Source of the DNA: Thermogutta sp.
GTDB taxonomy: Bacteria > Planctomycetota > Planctomycetia > Pirellulales > Thermoguttaceae
Direction: 5' to 3'
Assembly (NCBI RefSeq): GCF_014359955.1
Contig: NZ_JACIYL010000070.1
Location: 1-10,210 of the forward strand
Length of the DNA: 10,210 bases
Position numbers and translations under genes: made by a program. Positions 1-7,298 of the stretch are shown one piece after another. The notes below the pieces were generated by a model. The model saw only the letters and a program-made list of their open reading frames with translations, did not search any database and was not told where the DNA came from. Position 1 is the first letter of the stretch; every line of letters begins with the position of its first letter.

Positions 1-1211
1 GAAGCGAAGGCCGCGAAGTCTCTACCACGATGGCATTTGTGCGGTTGCTGGCACGCTTGATGCGGGACAAGAACATCGGCCGGTATATCGTTCCCATTGT
101 CCCCGATGAAAGCCGCACCTTCGGTATGGAAGCGCTCTTCCGGCAGTTCGGGATTTACTCCCACGTGGGGCAACTTTATGAGCCTGTGGACTCCGACACG
201 ATCCTCTACTACCGCGAGGCCGTGGATGGGCAAATTCTGGAAGAGGGGATCACGGAAGCCGGGTCAATGGCCTCGTTCATCGCCGCCGGTACGGCGCATT
301 CCACACACGGAATCAATATGATTCCGTTTTTCATCTTCTACTCCATGTTCGGTTTCCAGCGAATCGGGGACCTCATTTGGGCCGCCGGTGATATGCGGTG
401 CCGGGGCTTCTTGATGGGAGGCACTTCCGGCCGGACGACACTCGCCGGAGAAGGCCTCCAGCACCAGGACGGCAACAGCCACCTCTATGCCCTCGCCTAC
501 CCCACCTGCCAGGCCTACGATCCCTGCTACGCGTACGAAATGGCGGTCATCGTGCTCGACGGGATCCGCCGGATGTACTACGAGGAAGAGGACATCTTCT
601 ACTACATCACGCTCATGAACGAAAATTACGAGATGCCGATCCTGCCCATGGGTTCCACGGAAGGAATCTGCAAGGGCATGTACCGGCTCTCCGTGCGTGA
701 TCTGGGCCCCGACCGTCCCAGCGTGGACCTCATGGCCAGTGGCGCGATTTTGCGGGAGGCCCTTCGGGCACAGGAGATCCTCGATCAGAAATTTGCCGTT
801 TCCAGCCGTGTTTTCAGCGTGACAAGCTGGAAACGTCTCCTGGAAGATGCCCGGGAGGTCGATCGCTACAACCGGCTCCATCCCGAAGCGTCGCCCCGCG
901 TTCCGTATGTCCAGCAGGTGCTGGAGGGTTCCCAGGGAACGGTCGTTGCGGCTTCAGACTACGTATCGGCCGTGCCGCTCACCCTCGCCCGGTGGATTCC
1001 CGGCGATTACGTCGCGCTGGGGACGGACGGTTTTGGTCGGAGCGAAGCCCGCCGCGAACTCCGTCGTTTCTTCGAGGTCGATGCCGAGAATATCGCGCTG
1101 GCCGCACTCAGCTCCCTGGCAGAACGGGGGCTCTATCAGAAAGACCGCCTCGCCTCGGCCATCAGAGAACTGGGACTGGACCCGGACAAGCCCGTGCCGT
1201 GGAAAGTGTGA
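1..1211 (+). CDS. aceE: Pyruvate dehydrogenase E1 component (homodimeric type), C-terminal part
   Basis: This thiamine-diphosphate enzyme decarboxylates pyruvate and passes the acetyl group to the lipoyl domains of E2 in the cytoplasmic pyruvate dehydrogenase complex. The reading frame is open from the left edge: codons before the first in-frame ATG (position 30) already read SEGREVSTTMAFVR, a conserved E1 stretch, so the gene starts upstream. About 402 residues are present, against roughly 890 for the full family. Family blocks in order are DESRTFGMEALFRQFGIYS, YSMFGFQRIGDLIWAAGD, GGTSGRTTLAGEGLQHQDG, YYITLMNENY, SVTSWKRL and the C-terminal LGTDGFGRSE; together they cover the end of the middle transketolase-like domain and the C-terminal domain. 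Similarity to the E. coli enzyme, recalled from memory, is close and colinear. No E2 gene follows directly, because the next gene is convergent. Identification is very secure. Confidence 0.97.
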   Translation, partial: SEGREVSTTMAFVRLLARLMRDKNIGRYIVPIVPDESRTFGMEALFRQFGIYSHVGQLYEPVDSDTILYYREAVDGQILEEGITEAGSMASFIAAGTAHSTHGINMIPFFIFYSMFGFQRIGDLIWAAGDMRCRGFLMGGTSGRTTLAGEGLQHQDGNSHLYALAYPTCQAYDPCYAYEMAVIVLDGIRRMYYEEEDIFYYITLMNENYEMPILPMGSTEGICKGMYRLSVRDLGPDRPSVDLMASGAILREALRAQEILDQKFAVSSRVFSVTSWKRLLEDAREVDRYNRLHPEASPRVPYVQQVLEGSQGTVVAASDYVSAVPLTLARWIPGDYVALGTDGFGRSEARRELRRFFEVDAENIALAALSSLAERGLYQKDRLASAIRELGLDPDKPVPWKV

Positions 1212-1252
1212 ACCTTCGCTGATTGCGCGTCAGCGCCTGTGGAGAAAGGGAT

Positions 1253-1282
1253 CTCACGCCACGCTCGTGTCCCGGGCGTGAG
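1253..1282. terminator. Inverted repeat at the convergent gene ends, possible bidirectional terminator
   Basis: CTCACGCC (1253-1260) and GGCGTGAG (1275-1282) form a perfect 8-bp inverted repeat around a 14-base loop. It overlaps the stop codon of the minus-strand PIN-TRAM gene and lies 41 bases after the aceE stop, where transcripts from both sides meet. There is no T-run on either strand, so it is not a classical intrinsic terminator. A nested ACGCTC/GAGCGT pairing competes with it. It may protect 3' ends or be chance in GC-rich DNA. Confidence 0.3.
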
Positions 1283-2315
1283 CGTTATGCTCTACGACGC
1301 GTTCGAACCGCCCGAATATCATGCGGCCGGCGCTCGTCTGGAGGACGCTGGTCACATTGAGAACCACGGTTTTCCCGACATACTCGCGGCCGTCTTCCAC
1401 CACGACCATCGTCCCGTCGTCGAGATATCCGACGCCCTGGCGTTCCTCTTCGCCCGGCTTGACCAGGCGGACCTGGATCTGCTCGCCGGGAAGGAATCGC
1501 GGCTTGAGGGCATTGGCCAGGTCGTTGATATTGATCACCCGAACGCCGTGCACCCGAGCCACCTTGTTGAGGTTGTAGTCGTTCGTCACGAGTCGCCCTT
1601 CAAGGTGTTTGGCCAGCGTGACCAGCTTGACATCCACGGATTGTCCGGCAAACTCGGGGAGGTCCCGGTCCCAGATATTGAGTTCCACGTCGGGATTGTT
1701 GCGGAGGCGGTTGAGAATATCGAGTCCACGTCGCCCTCTGGCCCGCTTGGAGCGATCGGCGCTGTCGGCGACAGCCTGGAGCTCGTTAATGACGAATCGA
1801 GGGATCACCAGTCGGCTGTCGAAGAGATTGGTTTCCACCAGATCGGCAATGCGACCGTCGATGATGACGCTGGTATCCAGGATGTACGGTCGGCGTCCTT
1901 TGACTTCCTTGGTGAACTCGACGTAGGGGATGATGAATCGGAAATCGTCTTTGGTCTGAAATAGGAAACTGATACACACATAACACAGGACTGCCGCGAG
2001 GATGAGCTGCACCACGTTCCGCACCCGCTCTTCGGTTTGAAGACTCTCGAAGACCGGCGTGAGGGCCAGCCCCGCCACGTAACTGAGGAAAAGCCCCACG
2101 ATCAGACCGAAGTAAACGGAGCTGATGATCTCCAACGGTTTGCGTGGGATCAGAATATCCAGCAGAATAACCGCCCCGCCGATGGCCATGATCCCCAGCA
2201 CAATCAACCAGGCTGTCCACTGAAGGTCCTGGGGATACAGGCCGGCCTTCACGACGATTACCGCCACACCCGCCAGAACGATCAGGAAGGTGAGGCGTAA
2301 AAAAGTCAGAACCAT
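1254..2315 (-). CDS. Membrane-anchored PIN-TRAM domain protein (YacL-type, putative RNase)
   Basis: The 353-residue product resembles B. subtilis YacL-type proteins: N-terminal membrane helices, a PIN nuclease-like domain and a TRAM RNA-binding domain. Four hydrophobic segments are visible near residues 4-23, 33-54, 64-85 and 101-118. The PIN domain (about 144-255) starts with YILDTSVIIDGR. Candidate metal-binding acids are D147, E178 (in VINELQ), D199 and/or D228, and D246 (in LVTNDYNLNKVA). TRAM spans about 274-336 (GEQIQVRLVKPG, GYLDDGTMVVVEDG, VGKTVVLNVTSVLQT). The frame is open a further 20 codons to 2375, but I place the start at 2315: the first membrane helix begins there and a GAGGG sits 7 bases upstream. 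Substrate is unknown; endoribonuclease activity is inferred from the PIN acids. It is convergent with aceE. Confidence 0.93.
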   Translation of the reverse strand: MVLTFLRLTFLIVLAGVAVIVVKAGLYPQDLQWTAWLIVLGIMAIGGAVILLDILIPRKPLEIISSVYFGLIVGLFLSYVAGLALTPVFESLQTEERVRNVVQLILAAVLCYVCISFLFQTKDDFRFIIPYVEFTKEVKGRRPYILDTSVIIDGRIADLVETNLFDSRLVIPRFVINELQAVADSADRSKRARGRRGLDILNRLRNNPDVELNIWDRDLPEFAGQSVDVKLVTLAKHLEGRLVTNDYNLNKVARVHGVRVININDLANALKPRFLPGEQIQVRLVKPGEEERQGVGYLDDGTMVVVEDGREYVGKTVVLNVTSVLQTSAGRMIFGRFERVVEHNAHARDTSVA

Positions 2316-2322
2316 GCTGGTG

Positions 2323-2327
2323 CCCTC
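2323..2327 (-). promoter_or_regulatory. Shine-Dalgarno site that fixes the start of the PIN-TRAM gene
   Basis: Read on the minus strand this is GAGGG, 7 bases before the ATG at 2315-2313. The longer in-frame start at 2375 would add 20 polar residues ahead of the first membrane helix and has no comparable site, so the shorter start is preferred. Confidence 0.55.
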
Positions 2328-2647
2328 TCTGTTACCGGATACGCAATTTAACGGCCATACAGTAGGATAGGTCACAGGCCCACAGGACGCTGCCGACGGT
2401 ACGCCCCTTATTCAGGGGATGCTCCTTCCCGTGATTCGTCGGCTTGCCTGGGCATTGTCCTCGGCTGCCGCCTGCCGGGGACCAACTATTTCTCCGTCGA
2501 TTCTAGCCGAAACGAAAGCCACCATAAAGCCTTTTCGTCGTCGAAGCAATTTCGGCGTTGTTTCCCGGGCCCCCGTCGTTCGATCACGCAGATCATTGAG
2601 TTTGCGCACCGTCTGAAACCGATTTCTCCTGCGAAACATGGAAAACT

Positions 2648-2672
2648 AAAAAATCACCTTTCCCTCAGGAAA
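2648..2672 (-). terminator. Weak terminator-like hairpin plus T-run, minus strand
   Basis: Read on the minus strand, TTTCC-TGAG-GGAAA forms a 5-bp stem with a 4-base loop, followed after five bases by TTTTTT. The stem is short and A/T-rich and the gap before the T-run is longer than usual. It could end a transcript running leftwards through 2650-3100, which would mean an unannotated RNA or small gene there. Confidence 0.2.
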
Positions 2673-2715
2673 CGCGCTTGTCGTGCCCGGCGAAATCAAA
2701 AATGGACGATCCAGC

Positions 2716-2739
2716 TTCTCATAAACGTTCTCATAAACG
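2716..2739. repeat. Perfect 12-bp tandem direct repeat
   Basis: TTCTCATAAACG occurs twice without a gap (2716-2727 and 2728-2739). It lies in the gene-poor region. Adjacent identical 12-mers could be a paired binding site with both copies on nearly the same helical face, or a replication-slippage duplication. No regulator is identified. Confidence 0.75.
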
Positions 2740-2925
2740 GACGTGACGGGCACCTTTGCCGAAACAAAGTGGGGCACTCCTGTCGGGCCCGTCCCGACTC
2801 GCGGCTTTGATCCATGGAAGAGAGGCTTGCGGGACTGATAAAGTTCACCGGTGGATAACAGTATTGCGGTGTCTGGTTGCCTGAATGCTGTCTGATTCAC
2901 GGCGAAAAAATTTTGGTTGCCGCAC

Positions 2926-2953
2926 TTGCTTGTTGGCCGAAGGTGAGTACAAT
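2926..2953 (+). promoter_or_regulatory. Possible sigma70-like promoter
   Basis: TTGCTT (2926-2931) and TACAAT (2948-2953) are separated by 16 bases, downstream of an A/T-rich tract. The -10 box matches consensus at 5 of 6 positions but the -35 box only at 3. A start near 2960 would give the DUF1501 operon a leader of more than 400 bases that contains the 3075-3088 palindrome. Planctomycete promoters are poorly defined, so this is weak. Confidence 0.2.
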
Positions 2954-3074
2954 GAGGCGGCAAATATGACAGCCGATTTTGAAGTATACCCGAGAGCCTG
3001 TTGGCGCTTCCAACCACGCAAGCCGCACTCGAGTACGCAACACAAAAGACTCCCCCATCAAGACAAATAAATCC

Positions 3075-3088
3075 CGGGTAATTACCCG
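3075..3088. promoter_or_regulatory. Perfect 14-bp palindrome, possible operator
   Basis: CGGGTAATTACCCG is exactly self-complementary. It lies about 300 bases upstream of the DUF1501 start codon in non-coding sequence. A dyad of this length with a central AATT step is typical in form for a dimeric regulator site. No regulator gene is in the window, and the link to the operon is only positional. Confidence 0.35.
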
Positions 3089-3384
3089 TTAGAAGAATTC
3101 CCACCCTGCGTTTCTACGATGGTTGCCTCGCGGCGCAGAACAAGGTTTCAAAGAAAGCACGCCGACAGACAGCGGCTTCCTCGCTGCCTTCCGGGAAGAG
3201 ATTCTTTCAGCCCAGGTGTCCAGTGGTCGTTTGTCGCCGGAAGAGGCAGGGGAACGCCGCAGAGAATATGGGATTGAGGTGTATTTTTGCAAGAATTGTG
3301 CCCCATGCCGACGTCCTGACATTCAAGGGTAGGCGGAGGGTTTGACTTCACGTTTGAGCAGGTCCTATTTGGGGGAGCAAAACG

Positions 3385-4713
3385 ATGGCTCACACCAATT
3401 GCCGCGGTAATAGGTTCTTTCAGGGTAGTCGTCGGGAATTCCTGACCGTGGGGGCTCTCGGTTTCCTGGGCCTGACGCTCGGTGATCTCCTGCGTCTGGA
3501 GGCTGCCAAAGCACAGGAGGGGAGTGCTTCAGCAGATCCCACTTTCGGAAAAGCCAAAGGGTTGATCCACATTTTTCTCCCCGGCGGAATGGCCCAGCAG
3601 GAGTCTTTTGACCCCAAGCCCTATGCCCCCCTGGAATACCGTGGCTCTTTCGGGACTGTGAAAACCAACACGGGCGAATTGTTTTCCGAAAACTTTCCGA
3701 TACTTGCCCAGGTGGCTGATAAGTTCACGGTCGTTCGCTCCATGAGCCACGGCGAAGCGGCGCACGAGCGCGGCACCCACAATATGTTCACGGGATACCG
3801 CCCCAGTCCCGCCGTGACGTATCCCAGCCTCGGAAGCATTGTGAGCCATGAGCTCGGCCCGCGAGAATCGCTGCCTCCGTATGTGTGCATTCCCAATGAG
3901 CCGAACCCCTACGCCGGGCCGGGTTATCTCAGTTCGGCGTATGGTCCGTTTTCGCTGGGGGCGGATCCGGCGGGAAAGGGTTTCCGGGTCCGCGATCTGA
4001 GTCTTCCGCAGGGGGTGGACGAGCAGCGGTTTGCCCGACGTCGCACCCTCCTGGAGGCCGTCAATGCCCATTTTGCCTCGCTGGAGAAAGCGGACGCCAT
4101 CCAGGCGATGGACTCCTTTTATTACCGGGCCTATGAAATGCTCAGTTCTGCGAAGGCCCGGGAGGCATTCAATCTGGAAGCGGAGTCCCCCCAAATCCGC
4201 GAACGGTACGGTTACACCCAGGCTGGGCAGCGGTTTTTACTGGCACGGCGATTGATCGCCGCCGGTGTCCGCGTTGTCACGGTCACATACGGCGGATGGG
4301 ACTTTCATCAGCAGATTGTGCCGGGGACGAAGCGGCTCGCTCCCGCGCTCGATCAGGCCCTGGCGGCTCTGTTCTCGGACCTCGATGCCTCAGGAATGCT
4401 GGATGAAACCATCGTGATGGTCTCCACGGAATTCGGACGGACTCCGAAAGTCAACGGGACGGCGGGGCGCGATCACTGGCCCAAGGTCTTCAGCATTCTC
4501 CTTGCTGGAGGCGGCATCACGCGTGGCCAGATTTTCGGTAGTTCGGATGCCACCGCGTCCGAGCCGGCCAGCGAGCCCATCGGGCCGGAGGACCTCTTTG
4601 CCACGATTTATCATCTGCTGGGAGTGGACTACGAGAAACGTCTGATTGGTCCGGGCAATCGGCCGCTCAACATTGTCCGCGACGGTCGAGTTCGCCGAGG
4701 CCTGATCGCATGA
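3385..4713 (+). CDS. Tat-exported DUF1501 family protein
   Basis: This 442-residue protein belongs to DUF1501, a family of unknown biochemical function, related in fold to alkaline phosphatase/sulfatase-type enzymes and abundant in planctomycetes. The N-terminus has a twin-arginine signal, SRREFL at 15-20, followed by a hydrophobic stretch (TVGALGFLGLTLGDLL), so it is probably exported folded. Family blocks are HIFLPGGMAQQESFDPKP (62-79), SMSHGEAAHERGTHNMFTGY, STEFGRTP (347-354), GRDHWP (361-366) and YHLLGVD near the end. The histidines and acids in these blocks could bind metal. The length is typical. GGGGGAG at 3370-3376, 8 bases before the ATG, supports the start. It is the first gene of the apparent operon; the coding sequence ends in two adjacent stop codons (TGATGA), the first overlapping the ATG of a micro-ORF. 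Confidence 0.93.
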   Translation: MAHTNCRGNRFFQGSRREFLTVGALGFLGLTLGDLLRLEAAKAQEGSASADPTFGKAKGLIHIFLPGGMAQQESFDPKPYAPLEYRGSFGTVKTNTGELFSENFPILAQVADKFTVVRSMSHGEAAHERGTHNMFTGYRPSPAVTYPSLGSIVSHELGPRESLPPYVCIPNEPNPYAGPGYLSSAYGPFSLGADPAGKGFRVRDLSLPQGVDEQRFARRRTLLEAVNAHFASLEKADAIQAMDSFYYRAYEMLSSAKAREAFNLEAESPQIRERYGYTQAGQRFLLARRLIAAGVRVVTVTYGGWDFHQQIVPGTKRLAPALDQALAALFSDLDASGMLDETIVMVSTEFGRTPKVNGTAGRDHWPKVFSILLAGGGITRGQIFGSSDATASEPASEPIGPEDLFATIYHLLGVDYEKRLIGPGNRPLNIVRDGRVRRGLIA

Positions 4714-4772
4714 TGAGCCTGCCGTTCAGTCCTCCCGTTGGTTACCTGCCATTTGGGAATATTGCGTCATGA
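4710..4772 (+). CDS. Candidate 20-codon micro-ORF linking two genes by ATGA overlaps
   Basis: An ATG at 4710 overlaps the DUF1501 stop as ATGA. The frame runs 20 codons (MMSLPFSPPV...) and stops at TGA 4770-4772, which overlaps the ATG of the next gene (4769) again as ATGA. GAGG at 4697-4700 lies 9 bases before its start. The downstream ATG has only a weak GGGA upstream, so the micro-ORF could carry ribosomes from one gene to the next by termination-reinitiation. The peptide resembles nothing I know and may have no function of its own. The evidence is geometric only, and depends on 4769 being the real start of the next gene. Confidence 0.3.
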   Translation: MMSLPFSPPVGYLPFGNIAS

Positions 4773-7297
4773 AGCGACACAGTGGCTCGTTTTTGGGGAA
4801 AAGACGTGCGGCGCTTGGGCCGGTTGCGAACCTCCTGCGTTGGCGACGCCCGAAGCCGTCCGTCGGCAGGATAAAAGTGCCTGATCCGGCCGTGCATCGC
4901 TGCGGGTTTGCTTGCCTGGGGGTTCTGCTGAGTGTGGTCTTCTCTGGAGTTGTGTGGGCGGCTGACCCAGTGATTTCCCGCGTGACGCCGATCAGCGCGC
5001 AGCAGGGGACCGAGATCGAGCTGACGATCACGGGTTCCCGTCTGGCTGATGCGGCGGAGTTGCTCTTCACCAGCCCTGGTTTTTCGGTGCGGGAGATCAC
5101 GAGCAAGTCGGGCAATCGTCTGGTGGCGAAGGTGGCCATCGCTCCCGATTGCCAGGTCGGAGAGCACGGCCTGCGCGTGCGGACAGCCACCGGGATTTCC
5201 AACCTGATCACTTTCCACGTGGGGTTGCTTCCGGAAATTGACGAGAAAGAGCCCAACAACGACTTCCACAATCCCCAGGTTATCCCCCTGAACACAACCG
5301 TCCGCGGAGTGGTGGAGAACGAGGATGTGGACTACTTCGCCGTGGACCTGAAAGCCGGGCAGCGATTATCGGTGGAAGTGGAGGGAATGCGCCTGGGGAA
5401 AGCCTTTTTTGACCCCGCCGTGGCGATATTGGATTCCAAGCGTTTCGTGCTGGCTGCTGCGGATGATACGGCTTTCGGCGGTCAGGACGCCGTTTGTGCG
5501 GCCGTCGCACCGGCGGACGGTCGGTACATCGTGCAGGTGCGGGAAAGTGCCTTTGGGGGATCCGGAGATTCCTATTATCGGCTGCATGTGGGCACGTTTC
5601 CGCGACCTGTGGCGGAATTTCCGCTGGGCGGTACGGCCGGTCAATCTGTGAAGGTGCGCTGGGTGGGTGACCCGCTCGGCTCCTGGGAAGAGGAACTGAC
5701 TCTTCCCGCTCAACCTGCAGAACGTTGGCCTGTTCTGGCACATCGGGACGGTCAGACGGCCCCCACGCCCAACTGGCTCAGGGTGAGTGCGGGGGGGTCC
5801 GAAACCGCGGAGGTTGAGCCTAATGACGCCCCGAACCAGGCCACTCCGGCGTCCGTCCCGGGGGCCTGCAATGGCGTGCTGGAGCGACCGGATGATCGAG
5901 ATTTCTTCCGTTTTTCAGCGAAAAAAGGTCAGGCCTTTGACATCCGTGTCCTCGCCCGACAGTTGCGCACCCCTGTGGACAGCGTGCTGACCGTGCATGC
6001 GGCCAACGGCCGACAACTGGCGGCCAACGATGATGCGGGCAGTCCCGACAGCATCATCCGCTGGACGGCCCCCAACGACGGCGAGTATCTGATCGGGATC
6101 CGTGACCAACTCGGAGCAGGCGGTCCAGAGTACGTTTATCGCATCGAAATCGCACCCGTTCAGCCAAAGCTGCGGCTGAGCTTGCCCGAGCGGCAACAAT
6201 TCCGAGATATTGTGGCGGCCGTTCCCCGCGGCAATCGATTCGCCTTCCTGGTCTCGGTGACGCGGGAGGATTTCGACGGCCCCGTGGACCTGCGCTTTGA
6301 AGATCTGCCGCCAGGCATCAGCGTGGAAACCTTTCCTATTCCGCCTGGACAGACGGCTGTGCCCGTCATCCTCACGGCCGCTGCTGATGCTCCGCTGGAA
6401 GGACGATGGGTCAACATCAAAGGCGTTTCGAAGGTCGGGGAGCAGGAGATCGTGGGAGACCTGCTCCAGCGAACTTCTCTTGTTCGCGGCCAAAACAACC
6501 GCGAGTACTGGAATTTTTACTCACACCGCCTGGCCGCGGCGGTGACCGAAGCCGTGCCGTTCCGGGTGACGATTCAACAGCCCAAGGTGCCGCTCGTTCA
6601 GGGAGGCACGATGGACCTCGTCATCAAAGCGGAACGGGATGCGGGCTTCGACGGGCCGATTACCGTGGCAATGCTGAACTTATCGCCGGGTGTATCCGCG
6701 CCCACTTCGGTGACAATTGCCCAGGGAGCCCAGGAGGTCCGCATGCCGCTCACCGCCACCAGGCAGGCGGCCCTGGGGACCTGGAAGATCGTGGCCCTCG
6801 CCTCCGCCAATATCAATGGAACCGTTGAAGTGGCCACGCCTCCCGCCGATCTGACGGTCGCCTCGCCGTTTGTGGCGATGACCTTCCCGCAGATTTCGCT
6901 GGATCAGGGACAGTCAGGAAACTGGCCGGCGCAGGTCGAGGTTCGCACCAAATTTGAGGGGAACGCTCAGGTAGAGCTTCTCGGACTACCATCGGGAATA
7001 GCGTCAGAGCCGCAAACGATCACGGCTGAAAGCCAACAGTGCACGTTCCCCCTGCGGACAGAACCGACTGCCCCGGTGGGACTTCACAAATCGGTTATTG
7101 TGAAGGTGACGATCACCCAGGACGGCGAGCCCATCGTTCATCTGTTGCCGGCCGGGGAACTGCGTATCCAGAAGCCGCGGCCGGCGCAGGTGGCGCAGGC
7201 CGCTCCACCTCCGCCTCCACGCCAACCCACAGAAAAACCGCTCAGCCGTTTGGAACAACTCCGACGGCAGCGCCAGAATCAAACCGCGACGCCGTAA
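4769..7297 (+). CDS. Secreted protein with IPT/TIG-like domain, two PPC domains and beta-sandwich repeats
   Basis: The 842-residue product is probably an exported structural or binding protein; no catalytic motif is seen. A signal peptide core (FACLGVLLSVVFSGVVWA) sits at about 47-64 with cleavage near VWA-AD. The N-terminal region is unusually long and basic, so translation may begin at GTG 4877 (residue 37, with CAGG 6 bases upstream) or GTG 4892. Next come an IPT/TIG-like beta domain (about 66-151), a first PPC domain (about 159-275, opening with EKEPNND) and a second (about 349-462, opening with EVEPNDAPN). Three weakly repeated beta units follow (about 499-545, 625-675 and 730-780; motifs FDGP and LPPG/LSPG/LPSG). 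The tail has a run of prolines (APPPPPPRQP) and ends rich in R and Q. PPC domains usually occur in secreted bacterial proteins. Genes of this kind often neighbour DUF1501 and DUF1553 genes in planctomycetes. Confidence 0.85.
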   Translation: MKRHSGSFLGKRRAALGPVANLLRWRRPKPSVGRIKVPDPAVHRCGFACLGVLLSVVFSGVVWAADPVISRVTPISAQQGTEIELTITGSRLADAAELLFTSPGFSVREITSKSGNRLVAKVAIAPDCQVGEHGLRVRTATGISNLITFHVGLLPEIDEKEPNNDFHNPQVIPLNTTVRGVVENEDVDYFAVDLKAGQRLSVEVEGMRLGKAFFDPAVAILDSKRFVLAAADDTAFGGQDAVCAAVAPADGRYIVQVRESAFGGSGDSYYRLHVGTFPRPVAEFPLGGTAGQSVKVRWVGDPLGSWEEELTLPAQPAERWPVLAHRDGQTAPTPNWLRVSAGGSETAEVEPNDAPNQATPASVPGACNGVLERPDDRDFFRFSAKKGQAFDIRVLARQLRTPVDSVLTVHAANGRQLAANDDAGSPDSIIRWTAPNDGEYLIGIRDQLGAGGPEYVYRIEIAPVQPKLRLSLPERQQFRDIVAAVPRGNRFAFLVSVTREDFDGPVDLRFEDLPPGISVETFPIPPGQTAVPVILTAAADAPLEGRWVNIKGVSKVGEQEIVGDLLQRTSLVRGQNNREYWNFYSHRLAAAVTEAVPFRVTIQQPKVPLVQGGTMDLVIKAERDAGFDGPITVAMLNLSPGVSAPTSVTIAQGAQEVRMPLTATRQAALGTWKIVALASANINGTVEVATPPADLTVASPFVAMTFPQISLDQGQSGNWPAQVEVRTKFEGNAQVELLGLPSGIASEPQTITAESQQCTFPLRTEPTAPVGLHKSVIVKVTITQDGEPIVHLLPAGELRIQKPRPAQVAQAAPPPPPRQPTEKPLSRLEQLRRQRQNQTATP

Positions 7298-7298
7298 A

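Larger units (their letters stand above)
2316..3384. other. Gene-poor intergenic region of about 1.07 kb between divergent genes
   Basis: This stretch separates the minus-strand PIN-TRAM gene from the plus-strand DUF1501 operon. It should carry promoters for both directions. No open frame looks like a known protein: the longest (152 codons, minus, 2646-3104) has no domain signature and no clear ribosome binding site. From about 2640 to 3110 the sequence is visibly richer in A and T than the flanking genes, with runs such as AAAAAATTTT near 2905-2914, as expected of non-coding DNA. Short hairpins are possible at 2404-2418 (CCCCT/AGGGG), 2782-2798 (GTCGGG/CCCGAC) and 3000-3014 (GTTGG/CCAAC). 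I see no tRNA, rRNA or recognisable riboswitch. Confidence 0.6.

Noticed and set aside
1239..1964. 241-codon plus-strand frame opposite the PIN-TRAM gene
   Set aside because: It is the antisense shadow of a gene with clear membrane, PIN and TRAM motifs, and its own translation shows no recognisable domain.
2412..2639. 75-codon minus-strand frame upstream of the PIN-TRAM gene
   Set aside because: The translation is arginine-rich and low in information, the only purine-rich stretch lies about 15 bases from the ATG, and nothing is recognisable.
2646..3104. 152-codon minus-strand frame in the intergenic region
   Set aside because: Its composition is not protein-like, no domain or clear start site is visible, and it crosses the 14-bp palindrome and the tandem repeat. 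It is kept only as a remark in the intergenic entry.
3342..3371. TTGACT followed 18 bases later by TATTTG as a promoter for the DUF1501 gene
   Set aside because: The -10 box matches only three consensus positions and runs into the ribosome binding site, so a transcript from here would lack a usable leader.
3529..4194. 221-codon minus-strand frame opposite the DUF1501 gene
   Set aside because: It is a shadow of the DUF1501 coding sequence without any family motif.
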